DNA of 64,000 bases from a virus. Below the pieces are notes generated by a model that was not told the origin of the DNA, searched no databases, and saw nothing but the letters and a program-made list of their open reading frames with translations. Shown one piece after another: positions 42,052 through 50,706 of the stretch. The position numbers and the translations under genes are program-made. How positions within the stretch are numbered: position 1 is the stretch's first letter; each line of letters starts with the position of its first letter. Location of the stretch: positions 40,022 to 104,021 of the IMG/VR virus record IMGVR_UViG_3300037628_000643. One strand, written 5' to 3'.

Positions 42052-42315
42052 ATGAGCTATACAATCGAAATGTACTATAAGGGTTCATTAGTGTTTCGTT
42101 TTCCTTACAGTAGCGCACAATCTATAAATGACGTTGAGATCTTTCGCGGTTCCGATGCAAGGGATTTTTATAATGATGTGCGGCGTAATAATATGCCGTA
42201 TACGAGCAATTGGTCTATATGGAGCGAATTAGCAGATGTTGATCTTGATAGACTTCGTCTGTTTTTGATGCCTATTCGTAAGATGCCGAATCGCAAAAGC
42301 AGGAGGCTAGTGTGA
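42052..42315 (+). CDS. Hypothetical protein (87 aa)
   Basis: Begins MSYTIEMYYKGSLVFRFPYSSAQ and ends with a basic tail (NRKSRRLV). Start ATG 42052 is set by the GAGGAGG before it. No family seen. Confidence 0.55.
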   Translation: MSYTIEMYYKGSLVFRFPYSSAQSINDVEIFRGSDARDFYNDVRRNNMPYTSNWSIWSELADVDLDRLRLFLMPIRKMPNRKSRRLV

Positions 42316-42692
42316 GAGAAATTAAATTTAGAGGTTGGTTCCAAGGAAAGATGTACTACAGGACATTACATGATCAATCTTGGGTCGCTGATCGAGATAG
42401 TGTTCTACCTGTAGTATATAGTGATGATGATAAATTTGAAATCATGCAGTATATAGGATTAAAAAACAGTAAGGGTGTCGAGGTATTTGACGGTGATATT
42501 ATAAAGATGGAAGGTGTAGAGCCTACTGAAGTATTTTATTCTAACCCTGATTTTGGGTATGTAGTCTGGATAGAGTCTATGCAGGCGTATATGTCTATGG
42601 CATTTCTTAATGGTTACAAAAATTTTGAAGTGATCGGTAATAAATTTGAGAACCCAGAACTGATAACTAATAATGATGATATAGGAGGCTAG
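42312..42692 (+). CDS. YopX-family protein (126 aa)
   Basis: REIKFRGWFQGKMYYRTL at the N-terminus and QYIGLKNSKGVEVFDGDIIK near residue 50 are the signatures of the YopX family, found widely in phages and of unknown function. GTG start overlaps the previous stop. A second YopX-like gene is at 50287. Confidence 0.82.
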   Translation: MREIKFRGWFQGKMYYRTLHDQSWVADRDSVLPVVYSDDDKFEIMQYIGLKNSKGVEVFDGDIIKMEGVEPTEVFYSNPDFGYVVWIESMQAYMSMAFLNGYKNFEVIGNKFENPELITNNDDIGG

Positions 42693-42693
42693 C

Positions 42694-42918
42694 ATGGAAG
42701 AGAATGGTGTACACAAAGAAACATTTTTCCAAAGTGCCAGCGATGGAATCCCGTCTCATTGGGTTGTTTTCTATTGGCCTGAAGACTTACACCCAATGCA
42801 TGACACACATGAAGCTGAGTATTTTGGAGACTATAAAAAAGCGCAAGAGTTTGAGGCTTCATTACAGGCTTTTGATGATTGGTGTTCAGTTCAAGAAGAG
42901 CCGCTTGCAGTTCAATGA
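42694..42918 (+). CDS. Hypothetical acidic protein (74 aa)
   Basis: Begins MEENGVHKETFFQSASDGIPSHWVVFYWPED; no motif. Ribosome site GGAGG lies in the end of the previous gene. Confidence 0.55.
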   Translation: MEENGVHKETFFQSASDGIPSHWVVFYWPEDLHPMHDTHEAEYFGDYKKAQEFEASLQAFDDWCSVQEEPLAVQ

Positions 42919-42934
42919 TATGGAGGAGAATAAC

Positions 42935-43135
42935 ATGAAACAAACACCAGTAACGCCTCAGATTTCAGATTGCTTTTGTGGCTCCAAAGCAAAAGCAATC
43001 GATTGGGATTTCAAAGATATGTGGCAAGTTATGTGCGATAAAAATCATACGCTTACAAAAGAATGCGGAACTAGGCATAGAGCGACCTGTCTTTGGAATA
43101 ATAGGATAGCAGAAATAATTGGTGTAGGAGAATGA
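42935..43135 (+). CDS. Lar-like zinc-finger protein (66 aa)
   Basis: The pattern CFCGSKAKAI...WQVMCDKNHTLTKECGTRHRATCLWNNRIA matches the Lar family (restriction alleviation), where Cys-x-x-Cys-Gly, a Trp-x-Val-x-Cys core and a final Trp-Asn are conserved. Lar lowers type I restriction by stimulating methylation in Rac prophage; the function here is inferred. Start ATG 42935 after GGAGGAG. Confidence 0.65.
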   Translation: MKQTPVTPQISDCFCGSKAKAIDWDFKDMWQVMCDKNHTLTKECGTRHRATCLWNNRIAEIIGVGE

Positions 43136-43136
43136 T

Positions 43137-43400
43137 ATGACAACACATTATACAGTAGTTTATACAATCCATGATAGAGAAGCTTTTGAAGAAACGCGGA
43201 AAAGGCTGAATGCAGACATGAAACCTTCTGAAGGTGAGCCGTTCGCAATTACAGCTATTAGTTGTGATCATGAAATACAAAGATGCCACTGGTATGAAGT
43301 GGCTTCAGAGACAGTTGATGATGATTTGCTCAGGGACACGATGGATGACATTGCTTCTCGCGTAGATATTGGAAGTATCGAATCTTTGGATGACCTTTAA
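43137..43400 (+). CDS. Hypothetical protein (87 aa)
   Basis: Begins MTTHYTVVYTIHDREAFEETRKRLNAD, an alpha/beta protein with acidic C-terminus. No motif. Preceded by GGAGAATG. Confidence 0.55.
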   Translation: MTTHYTVVYTIHDREAFEETRKRLNADMKPSEGEPFAITAISCDHEIQRCHWYEVASETVDDDLLRDTMDDIASRVDIGSIESLDDL

Positions 43401-43426
43401 TTCATTTATACATAGGAGATAAAAAT

Positions 43427-43621
43427 ATGGGCGAGTATCTTAAAGAAATTAACCATAAATGGAGCGATAATAACATGTGTGGCTCTTACAAAGATGGTAA
43501 GGGCAAAAACTTTCGCCTCTTATTGCTTGGTAGTGGCAATCCTAATATGTCACTAAAGAAAAAGGATGTTATTGCTTTAGCCAAATATTTCAACCTCACG
43601 CAAGAGGATATAAGACAATGA
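43427..43621 (+). CDS. Small basic protein with HTH-like end (64 aa)
   Basis: Begins MGEYLKEINHKWSDNNMCG; the end KKKDVIALAKYFNLTQEDIRQ looks like a short helix-turn-helix. May bind DNA. Overlaps next gene by ATGA. Confidence 0.5.
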   Translation: MGEYLKEINHKWSDNNMCGSYKDGKGKNFRLLLLGSGNPNMSLKKKDVIALAKYFNLTQEDIRQ

Positions 43622-43896
43622 AATATTTACCTCACATAACAGATTGTGAGGACACCTGCTGGCACCTGCTGGAGATGCATTTTTGTATTGACTTCGGTGG
43701 AAGGCAGATACAGATGGAATTCCAGAGAGAAGAAGAAGGTAACTACATTACTAAATCAGCTACATTCTACTATCTTGAAAATTCATTTGAGACAGAAATC
43801 GATGTAGATAGATCATCAGATGAGACTCAGAAAATGTTTGGCATCTTTGATGCTGCTTTCGGTGCTTTCGCTGAATATGATGTTAAGGAGGATTGA
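43618..43896 (+). CDS. Hypothetical acidic protein (92 aa)
   Basis: Starts MKYLPHITDCEDTCWHLLEMHFCIDFGG. Acidic, beta-rich, with three Cys near the start. Function unknown. Followed directly by another small Cys-rich gene. Confidence 0.55.
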   Translation: MKYLPHITDCEDTCWHLLEMHFCIDFGGRQIQMEFQREEEGNYITKSATFYYLENSFETEIDVDRSSDETQKMFGIFDAAFGAFAEYDVKED

Positions 43897-43898
43897 TC

Positions 43899-44075
43899 AT
43901 GAGTAACAAGGTAGTAAAGAGGCTTGTTGGAGCAATAGAGCACTCTTGTAGAAATTGTGTTTTTGACGATGACGATATTGCTTGTATTGCTACAGACTGT
44001 ACCGATGATGAATGCGAGTGTATTTATGTTTTCAGCGATACGGACAATCTCACACCAGAAGACATAAACCAATGA
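43899..44075 (+). CDS. Small Cys/Asp-rich protein (58 aa)
   Basis: Starts ATG 43899 (MSNKVVKRLVGAIEHSC) and contains five Cys among many Asp residues (CRNCVFDDDDIACIATDC...CEC). Likely metal binding. Overlaps next gene by ATGA. Confidence 0.55.
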   Translation: MSNKVVKRLVGAIEHSCRNCVFDDDDIACIATDCTDDECECIYVFSDTDNLTPEDINQ

Positions 44076-44266
44076 AGGATTGCAATAGCTGTAGATATAG
44101 GCCATGCACGTCCATCTCTGAGTATTGCTTGCAAATTTTAAGTAAGCAGCAAATAAAAGACGCATTAAGTGGAAAAGAATGCAGCTTGTTCAAATGGCCT
44201 TTAGACTCTGACGGTAATGAAGTCAAGGGCAGTGAAGCCTATTTGTATTATGAGAGATTAGACTAA
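44072..44266 (+). CDS. Small Cys-containing protein (64 aa)
   Basis: Start ATG 44072 (MKDCNSCRYRPC), with a Cys-x-x-Cys-x4-Cys cluster and later Cys residues, so zinc or iron binding is possible. No family. Confidence 0.55.
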   Translation: MKDCNSCRYRPCTSISEYCLQILSKQQIKDALSGKECSLFKWPLDSDGNEVKGSEAYLYYERLD

Positions 44267-44287
44267 CAATTTAACAGGAGAAACAAA

Positions 44288-44446
44288 ATGAAAACATTTG
44301 AATGTATTGAAGATGGAGTTGTGCCAAAAGAATTTTATGAGGCAGAAAAGAATGGGTTGATTCAGGTTTTTACTGCAATCGGTTGGATTGATGTCGATGA
44401 AACTGAGTTTAGGAATTCACTGCTGTATAGAATTAAAGAAGACTAA
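44288..44446 (+). CDS. Small acidic protein (52 aa)
   Basis: Short frame, MKTFECIEDGVVPKEFYEAEKN, behind a leader TTTAACAGGAGAAACAAAA that is repeated almost exactly before the next gene. The strong ribosome site supports real translation; function unknown. Confidence 0.55.
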   Translation: MKTFECIEDGVVPKEFYEAEKNGLIQVFTAIGWIDVDETEFRNSLLYRIKED

Positions 44447-44466
44447 TATTTTAACAGGAGAAACAA

Positions 44467-44808
44467 ATGATATATATCGCATCACCGTACACATCGGTAT
44501 TGCCGAACAAGAACGGAATTAATGTAATGCAACGCCGTTATGAGGTTGTTATGGAATTCGTTGCAAATAATCTTGAGATGCCATTTTTCAGTCCGATACT
44601 CTATTGCCATGAAATGGCAAAGAAGTACGAGCTGCCAAAAACATTTGGTTACTGGCAAAAATTAAATCATCATTATATTGATATATCCACTGAGGTGTGG
44701 GTATTAAAAATGAATGGCTGGGAGGAGTCTAAAGGTGTTAGTGATGAAATACAATACGCAACAGAGATAGGTAAGAATGTTATTTACGTTAAAATGGAGG
44801 ATTTATGA
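44467..44808 (+). CDS. DUF1937-like nucleoside deoxyribosyltransferase-type protein (113 aa)
   Basis: Starts MIYIASPYTS, with RRYEVVMEFVANNLEMPFFSPILYCHEMAKKYELP and EVWVLKMNGWEESKGVSDEIQYA. This is the DUF1937 family, related in fold to nucleoside 2-deoxyribosyltransferases; the Glu of SKGVSDEI fits the nucleophile place. It could handle nucleosides. ATGA overlap with the next gene. Confidence 0.75.
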   Translation: MIYIASPYTSVLPNKNGINVMQRRYEVVMEFVANNLEMPFFSPILYCHEMAKKYELPKTFGYWQKLNHHYIDISTEVWVLKMNGWEESKGVSDEIQYATEIGKNVIYVKMEDL

Positions 44809-45953
44809 GTTATAGAATTAAAAGCATTAATGAGGAAAAGAAGTTAGCAGCATTACTTTCGTATAATTCAGTTGAGCTTTTTAAGGAAGCAGGATGTATT
44901 ATTGCTGGAGGCGCGATAACTTCTGTGTTTACAAACCAAGAAGTTAATGATATTGATGTGTATTTTAAATCTGAGGAGAGCTTGTTTCGAACATTAGCTT
45001 CTATCTTTTGTGCGGAAGAATATCACAACTTTACAGAGATGGAACAGTTTGAATTTATCTATAATGGCAGTAGTCTTCGGACGCTGATGTTTCAGTGCGA
45101 AGGGCAGCAAGAAGTTCAGTTCATGACATTCAAATATTTTGATTCAGCAGAGGATATTTTTGAAGCATTTGATTTTACATGTTGTATGGGTGCTTTCGAC
45201 TGCGCCTCTGGCGAATTTGTGCTTCATGATGACTTTATGAAACATAACTCACAAAGATATCTTAAGTTCAATAATGGGACAGATTACCCGTTAATGTCAC
45301 TTTTGCGTGTTGATAAATACCGGAAAAAGGGCTTTTCAATATCAAAAGCTGAACTGCTTCGCGTTGCATTTTCATGTATGTCATTGAATATTTCGACATG
45401 GGAAGAGCTACGAAATCATATTGGTGGTATGTACGGGTATGATATGAGTGATGTTTTTGACGAAACTCAAGACTTTGATATCGCTAATGCTTGTGATCAG
45501 CTGAGCAACCTTGACGAGAAAGACATTAAGGTAATCGTTCTGGATGATAAAAACTTAAGTTTGTTTAAAATAGCTGAAAAGTTTTGTGATATCGAGATAG
45601 ACAATAAAGAGGAGGTTTTCGATGACAAGAAGTACATTTACAAATGCGTAAATTCAGCTTGGAAGTCACCGATATCAAGCTCTAAGATATCCTATAAGGA
45701 GGGCGATATTATTGACACGAAAAATACTGGCAAGCTGTTTTTTAATAAAAATTCAGATAACTTGTATTTTGAGTCATGTTATTGGGTTGAGGCCGAGATA
45801 ATATCTGGAGATTCAGAGCCTTTAGAAAATAATAATGAGAAAATAGTTATAAACGGGCAGATAAAAATAGTCAGGACTTTTATTTATGACCGTAGAAATG
45901 GTGAAAAAATACAGAAAATTATGGATAAGTATTTAATAGATTTTGATGAGTAG
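44805..45953 (+). CDS. Nucleotidyltransferase-fold protein (382 aa)
   Basis: The segment CIIAGGAITSVFTNQEVNDIDVYF near residues 28-50 has the Gly-Gly...Asp-x-Asp pattern of polymerase-beta-like nucleotidyltransferases. The rest has no recognised motif. It may transfer a nucleotide to RNA or protein. ATGA start overlap; ends TAG before an extended -10 box. Confidence 0.55.
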   Translation: MSYRIKSINEEKKLAALLSYNSVELFKEAGCIIAGGAITSVFTNQEVNDIDVYFKSEESLFRTLASIFCAEEYHNFTEMEQFEFIYNGSSLRTLMFQCEGQQEVQFMTFKYFDSAEDIFEAFDFTCCMGAFDCASGEFVLHDDFMKHNSQRYLKFNNGTDYPLMSLLRVDKYRKKGFSISKAELLRVAFSCMSLNISTWEELRNHIGGMYGYDMSDVFDETQDFDIANACDQLSNLDEKDIKVIVLDDKNLSLFKIAEKFCDIEIDNKEEVFDDKKYIYKCVNSAWKSPISSSKISYKEGDIIDTKNTGKLFFNKNSDNLYFESCYWVEAEIISGDSEPLENNNEKIVINGQIKIVRTFIYDRRNGEKIQKIMDKYLIDFDE

Positions 45954-45966
45954 TGTTATAATACAC
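45953..45966 (+). promoter_or_regulatory. TATAAT in GTGT/ACAC inverted repeat
   Basis: GTGT-TATAAT-ACAC (45953-45966), with TGT before TATAAT giving an extended -10. It lies 27 bp before the thioredoxin start. No strong -35. Confidence 0.5.
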
Positions 45967-45992
45967 GACCAAAAAACAACATAAGGAACAAC

Positions 45993-46241
45993 ATGAACTT
46001 AATTCTTTTTAGTGCGCCTGCGTGGTGCACTCCTTGTAAGATGCTTAAAAAATACGCAGATGAGAATAACGTTGAGTTCACTGCAATATATGATATTGAT
46101 ACAGAAGAAGGTGCAGCTATCGCTCAAAAATACGCCGTGAGAGGTGTGCCAATGGTGATTAGGTTGGATGATGACGTGGAAAAAGGAAGGTTACTAGGTA
46201 TGGATATTAATAAGTTTAATGAATTGAGGAATGCAAGTTGA
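45993..46241 (+). CDS. Thioredoxin-like protein (82 aa)
   Basis: Short thioredoxin/glutaredoxin fold with active site WCTPC (11-15) and cis-Pro in RGVPMVIRL. It overlaps the ribonucleotide reductase gene and is the likely electron donor for it. About the size of NrdH/glutaredoxin-like proteins. Confidence 0.85.
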   Translation: MNLILFSAPAWCTPCKMLKKYADENNVEFTAIYDIDTEEGAAIAQKYAVRGVPMVIRLDDDVEKGRLLGMDINKFNELRNAS

Positions 46242-47165
46242 GAACAGAGTTTACAAATGACTTCTCAGAAGAAGTATGGGCGTCAACATATAAGTACCAT
46301 AAAGATAAAAATGTTGACGATACATTAATGCGAGTAGCCAAGGCTGCAGCATCCGTAGAAAAAACAGAAGCAAAGAAGGAGGAATGGACTGAAAAGTTTT
46401 ACGATATGCTTGGTGGCTTCAAGAATACATCAGGTGGTCGCATATATGCAAATGCCGGTACTGATTATAATGGAGTCACACTTCTGAATTGCTATGTTGG
46501 CCCAGAGGTTACAGGCACTAAAGACAGCTTGGATGGCATACTTAAAGTCTTAAGAGATCAGGCGCAGACATTAAAATCAGAAGGAGGCTGGGGTTATAAT
46601 TTTAGCTTCATACGGCCCCGTGGAGCATTTATATATGGCGTTGGAGTAGAAACGCCTGGAGCCGTGCGATACATGGAGCTCTTTGATAAGTCCTCAGATA
46701 TTATAACTTCAGGAAGTGGGCTTAATGGCTCTGATAATAAGAATAAAAAAGGAAAGATTCGCAAGGGAGCTATGATGTCAGTTTTGGACTGTGCCCATCC
46801 CGACGTGATTGAGTTTATACAGGCGAAACAAACATCTGGCAGATTGTCAAAATTTAATATGTCTGTTAATTGCACTGATGAGTTTATGAATCTAGTTGCT
46901 AAAAACGATGACTCATTAGATTGGGATTTGATTTTTCCAGAAACAACACACCCTAATTATGACGAAGAATGGAAGGGTGATCTATCTGATTGGATAGAAA
47001 AAGGCTATCCAGTAAAGGTGTACAAAACAGTAAAAGTCCAGTGGTTATGGAATTTGATTATGGAGTCAACGTATAACAGAGCCGAGCCTGGAGTGCTTTT
47101 TTTAGATAGAGCAAATGATCTTAATGAGCTTAATTATTTGGTAAAAATAGTCGCGAGTAACCCGT
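46238..47165 (+). CDS. nrdJ: Class II ribonucleotide reductase, exon 1
   Basis: TTG start overlaps the thioredoxin stop. Key class II parts: GGRIYANAGTDYNGVTLLNCYV with the Cys of the redox pair, LKSEGGWGYNFSFIRPRG and ESTYNRAEPGVLFLDRAND. The exon ends SNPC (AAC CCG T), with the rest of the Cys codon coming from exon 2. Without splicing the frame stops at 47182. The spliced protein is 838 residues and reduces ribonucleotides with adenosylcobalamin; class II is inferred from the length, the motifs and the zinc-type C-terminus. No separate NrdB-type gene was seen. Confidence 0.85.
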
Positions 47166-47395
47166 TAAACCTAGCGGCCTGATGTAGTGATGCATCTTGA
47201 ATAACCCTGAATATCGGTGGAAGTCTGGAGGCAGATAATACCGAGACACAAGCGTAATGGCGAGGTCGTAGAGACTACCAAGGGGAATCTTTATAAGATT
47301 GTGGTATAGTCCGATCTGCATTTATAACCTAAAAAGAAGATGCAGAGACTAGCAGAGATGACTAGTCCACTCAGAGATGAGTAGTAACAATAATG
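47166..47395 (+). ncRNA. Group I intron in nrdJ, no ORF (230 nt)
   Basis: The exon 1 end CCGT (47162-47165) pairs with GCGG (47174-47177) as P1, with the usual U-G at the splice site. R and S cores are recognisable: GTCGTAGAGACTA (47265-47277) and the TATAGTCC element (47305-47312), joined by P7 GACTA (47273-47277) / TAGTC (47307-47311). The last intron base is G at 47395. Splicing 47165 to 47396 restores Asn-Pro-Cys-Gly-Glu-Gln in frame. No endonuclease ORF inside. Confidence 0.9.
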
Positions 47396-48984
47396 GTGGT
47401 GAACAACTATTAAGCCCAGCAGGAGTTTGCAATCTTGGTAGTATGAATATTGCAAAATTTGTAAAGAATGGAAAATTAGACAAAGAAGGTATTGAAAAAT
47501 ATGCAAGATACCTAACAAGATTTTTGGATAACATAAACTCACTAACGCTTGCTCCTTTGAAGGAATATAAAGAGTTTGCAGAGAAGTCCAGAAGAATAGG
47601 TGTTGGTATTTTAGGTTGGGCTTCTGCTCTGTACCTAATGAAAACACGATTCGGCTCCGATGAAGCTCAAGCCATACGCGACGACATGATGAAATTAATT
47701 TCTCATACGGTTGTTGATGAGAGTATCAATCTTGCGGAAGAAAAAGGCATGTTCGAATGGTGTGATCCAGAAAAGCATGCAGAAGCTAAGTGGTTTAAAC
47801 AGATTGGATTGCCTCAGTCACAGATTGAAAGAATTAAAAAGGTTGGCATACGAAATAGCTCTTTAATGAGTATTCAGCCTACTGGAAATACTTCTATATT
47901 TGCCAATATCGTATCTGGTGGATTAGAGCCTATTTTTGCAAAAGAATACGTAAGAACAAGTATTGTTAATGATATTCCAGAGAACCTAAAAGGAAAGATG
48001 CCGTCGTACTGGGAAGGCGAATTCGAAGAGACCGATTGGTTTAAAATGGAGAAAGAGGGCGATGATGATATTCTTAAATACACTGATGAAAACGGTATCG
48101 TATTTAAGATTGACAAGTCAAGAGGGTTAACGAAAGAAACTCTTTGCGAAGATTATGCAGTGCATAAAATGAAAGAGTCTGGCGAATGGGATTCGGATGC
48201 TGACTGGGCTGTAGATGCTATGAGTCTGGATGCTGAGCATCATATTAATGACTTTAAAGGTTTTGCTAAATATATAGACTCTGCAATTAGTAAGACAATC
48301 TGTCTTCCATTTGATTACAGTTTTGAGGACTTTAAAAATCTGTATTTAGATGGATACAATACCGGATATATCAAGGGTTTGACTACTTACCGATCTGGAA
48401 CCATGGCATCTGTTCTTTCTGAGAAGAAAGATAATGATGCAAAAGGTATTGATAGTGAGGTTATTATTCCGACTGACGTTAAGCTGCCGGATGACTCTCC
48501 TGCTCGTGTGAAGGTGCTAAGGGCAGAAGGAAGGAAGTGGTACTTAACCGTGACATATCATAACGATACTGATCAGCCGTTTGCCTTGTTTTGCAGAACT
48601 AACAGTAGAGAGAAGTCTGCTCAAACAAGTGACGCTGTTGAGCGGTTTGAATCTCTTGCAAAACGGAAAGGAATCAATATTGAGCATATTGAAAAAACTG
48701 TCGAGAAAACTTCTCACGAGAACAATATCGATAAGCTGACAAGAATGCTTAGCTTACTTCTTAGGCATGGAGTATCAATAAAAAATATTGTTAAAGAAAT
48801 CGATTGCATGGATGACGTTTATGCTGGGTCGTTCCTTTTTCAGATAAAGAAGTTTCTTAGTCATTATATTAAGGATGGAGAAGCTGTCGAAGGAGTTAAA
48901 TGTGAGTCCTGCGGATCTGAAAAAATAGTGTACAGCGAGGGTTGTAGTAAGTGCCTAGAATGTGGGTCAAGTAAATGTAGTTAA
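47396..48984 (+). CDS. nrdJ: Class II ribonucleotide reductase, exon 2
   Basis: Starts GT GGT GAA CAA CTA, completing PCGEQLLSPAGVCNLGSMN. It carries the large part of the barrel, KGLTTYRSGTMASVLSEKK, and a four-Cys C-terminus (CESCGSEKIVYSEGCSKCLECGSSKCS), a zinc ribbon typical of NrdJ proteins. Any ATG inside the intron that would open this frame alone is not expected to be used. It is followed by a terminator-promoter. Confidence 0.85.
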
Positions 48985-48991
48985 AAAGTAG

Positions 48992-49034
48992 TTGACTAAA
49001 CAGTAGAGCCCGCGTATAGTGGGCTTTATTATTT
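48992..49034 (+). promoter_or_regulatory. Terminator overlapping a promoter
   Basis: TTGACT (48992-48997), 17-bp spacer, TATAGT (49015-49020). Stem AGCCCGC (49007-49013) / GTGGGCT (49019-49025), one G-U pair, then TTATTATTTA. The -10 covers the loop. Upstream transcripts can stop here while new ones begin past the hairpin. Confidence 0.7.
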
Positions 49035-49051
49035 ATAGGAGGAAATTAATC

Positions 49052-49393
49052 ATGGATCTTAAAGAGGAATTCAACAAGATTACTTGGATAAGTCATTTAA
49101 TTTTAGGTAATAGGGAATTATGTAAAAAAGTTAAGGCCACAGAAGGTTATGATATAGAAAATGTTGAGATTTCATTTAAGGTAAATGGAGTTGAGTTCGC
49201 TGTAGATGCGTTCGAGCAGATAACTAATGAATGGTCTGATCGAATTGAGGAAGAAGTAAAAAAGAAATACGACTTTCTTGAATCTGAACAAGCTGTAATC
49301 AAAAAAGCAGAAGAGTTAATAAAGGATAAATTAAGTGCTACTTGGGATATGCTTAATAATATCGAAGACAATCTTTGGAAGCTGGAGGAATAA
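49052..49393 (+). CDS. Hypothetical helical protein (113 aa)
   Basis: Start ATG 49052 after AGGAGG. Begins MDLKEEFNKITWISHLILGNRELCKK; long helices, no motif. May be a coiled-coil partner. Confidence 0.6.
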   Translation: MDLKEEFNKITWISHLILGNRELCKKVKATEGYDIENVEISFKVNGVEFAVDAFEQITNEWSDRIEEEVKKKYDFLESEQAVIKKAEELIKDKLSATWDMLNNIEDNLWKLEE

Positions 49394-49396
49394 ATT

Positions 49397-49474
49397 ATGG
49401 ATCACCAGTGGAGTGAAACGGATAAATCTTTGACATTAAGTATGTATGCATTTAGTATGCATACAATCAATTAG
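49397..49474 (+). pseudogene. 5' fragment of a split small gene
   Basis: ATG 49397 opens MDHQWSETDKSLTLSMYAF and stops at TAG 49472-49474 where the opposite-strand endonuclease gene ends. An 8-bp inverted repeat GTATGCAT / ATGCATAC (49444-49463 region) lies near the end. A probable 3' fragment is at 50162. Likely a gene broken by the insertion. Confidence 0.4.
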
Positions 49475-50114
49475 GGCATGTTTTTAAGTGCTCTTTAATC
49501 TCTTTTGGTCTTCCATAAAAATCGCAGTTAACGCACTGCGATTTTGTCATCGCTTCTTTTATTCTAGCCCTTCTAAGCCTTCCTTTTTCGCCTTCCCATC
49601 CGTTTTCTGATATCTTCTTTTTTGTTTCTTCTGTATGTTTTTTGCCATAAAATGAATTTCCCGCACCAGTTCTAGTTCCTTTTCTTACTAGTGAAAGATA
49701 GTCCTTTGTTTTTTTGCTATGTTTCTTTCCATAGAATCCATTTAGCTCTCCAGAACATGCATCTGATATTTTTTTTCTTGTGTTTTTGCTAAACCTTATA
49801 TCAATAGGCGCATTATTCCAATTACTCCATCCTGTGGTTCCTCCTAAGTCTCCACCAAGAGCCTGATTATATGTGTCAGCCCTTTTTATGAATTCAATAT
49901 CAACTATTTCAGCTTCTTTCTTATACATTTCTTCTTCTGATTCAAATGTATAGAGAACCTCTCTCGCAAAGTCATTCTTGTTGTATTTCTTAAGTGCGTC
50001 TAGGATTCCTTTTCCAGAGCCGAGATATCCATCATTTATGTCTTCTGTTTTATGTACACCAATATAGATCTTCCCATTGATTTTGTTTGATGTTTTGTAT
50101 AGTATATATAGCAT
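49467..50114 (-). CDS. GIY-YIG homing endonuclease (Seg-like, 215 aa)
   Basis: GIY-YIG core: ILYKTSNKINGKIYIGVHK and YLGSGKG, with Glu-containing AEIVDIEF. Two NUMOD3-type repeats follow (NGFYGKKHSKKT, NSFYGKKHTEET), and a C-terminal zinc unit with CVNCDFYGRPKEIKEHLKTC. It lies on the minus strand within plus-strand genes and appears to have split a small gene. Confidence 0.85.
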   Translation of the reverse strand: MLYILYKTSNKINGKIYIGVHKTEDINDGYLGSGKGILDALKKYNKNDFAREVLYTFESEEEMYKKEAEIVDIEFIKRADTYNQALGGDLGGTTGWSNWNNAPIDIRFSKNTRKKISDACSGELNGFYGKKHSKKTKDYLSLVRKGTRTGAGNSFYGKKHTEETKKKISENGWEGEKGRLRRARIKEAMTKSQCVNCDFYGRPKEIKEHLKTCPN

Positions 50115-50161
50115 TATGACTTACCTTTTTCTATAGTATATCACTTTTAGTAATTTGTTTG

Positions 50162-50251
50162 CGACAATCTCAAGGTGATGTTATATCCGGTAATAATCAC
50201 AATGACAGATTTAATTCTGCAGTAAAGCTTGTAAATGGGCTTCTGAAATGA
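50162..50251 (+). pseudogene. 3' fragment of a split small gene
   Basis: The open frame to TGA 50249-50251 encodes RQSQGDVISGNNHNDRFNSA and seven or so more residues, with no own start or ribosome site. It looks like the end of a protein whose start is at 49397, with the endonuclease between. Weak evidence. Confidence 0.35.
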
Positions 50252-50257
50252 TAGTAT
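50249..50257 (+). promoter_or_regulatory. Extended -10 before 50287 gene
   Basis: TGATAGTAT overlaps the stop of the split gene fragment. No -35. Low weight. Confidence 0.3.
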
Positions 50258-50286
50258 GTTTTTAAATATAATTTAGGAGAAAGACC

Positions 50287-50706
50287 ATGAACCTTAAATT
50301 CGAAGCTTGGGATACAGAAAATAATATTATGTATCGAGTTGGAGATGATTATGGAACGACATCACATCTAGAACCAATTAAATATCTATCCGAGGGTCAG
50401 CCGGTTATTGTGAGGCAGTATATTGGTATTGAATACCCTTGCGGCAGAGATATTTTTTCTGGAGACATTTGTCATATTGTAAAAGATCGCTTCGGAAAAG
50501 GCAAAGATGAAATATGGACTATTGAGTATGGATGCTTTGGTGATGCGAAGTATTATGTTTATAATCAGCTCAATTCATGCAGAGAGATAGAAACGGAATA
50601 TGGTGATGTTTATTTTATTGCATCAGAAGAAAGAGTATACATTGAGTATTTTGGTAATAAATATGAGAATAGCGGTATTATGAGTGGAGGAGTAAGTCAT
50701 GACTGA
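50287..50706 (+). CDS. YopX-like protein 2 (139 aa)
   Basis: MNLKFEAWDTENNIMYRVGDDYG and VRQYIGIEYPCGRDIFSGDICHIV follow the YopX family layout. More diverged than the one at 42312, in particular in the first strand (LKFEAWD instead of IKFRGW). Function unknown. Confidence 0.7.
   Translation: MNLKFEAWDTENNIMYRVGDDYGTTSHLEPIKYLSEGQPVIVRQYIGIEYPCGRDIFSGDICHIVKDRFGKGKDEIWTIEYGCFGDAKYYVYNQLNSCREIETEYGDVYFIASEERVYIEYFGNKYENSGIMSGGVSHD

Noticed and set aside
45951-45993. Read-through fusion of the nucleotidyltransferase-like protein to thioredoxin
   Set aside because: Same frame, but thioredoxin has its own start region and promoter-like box.
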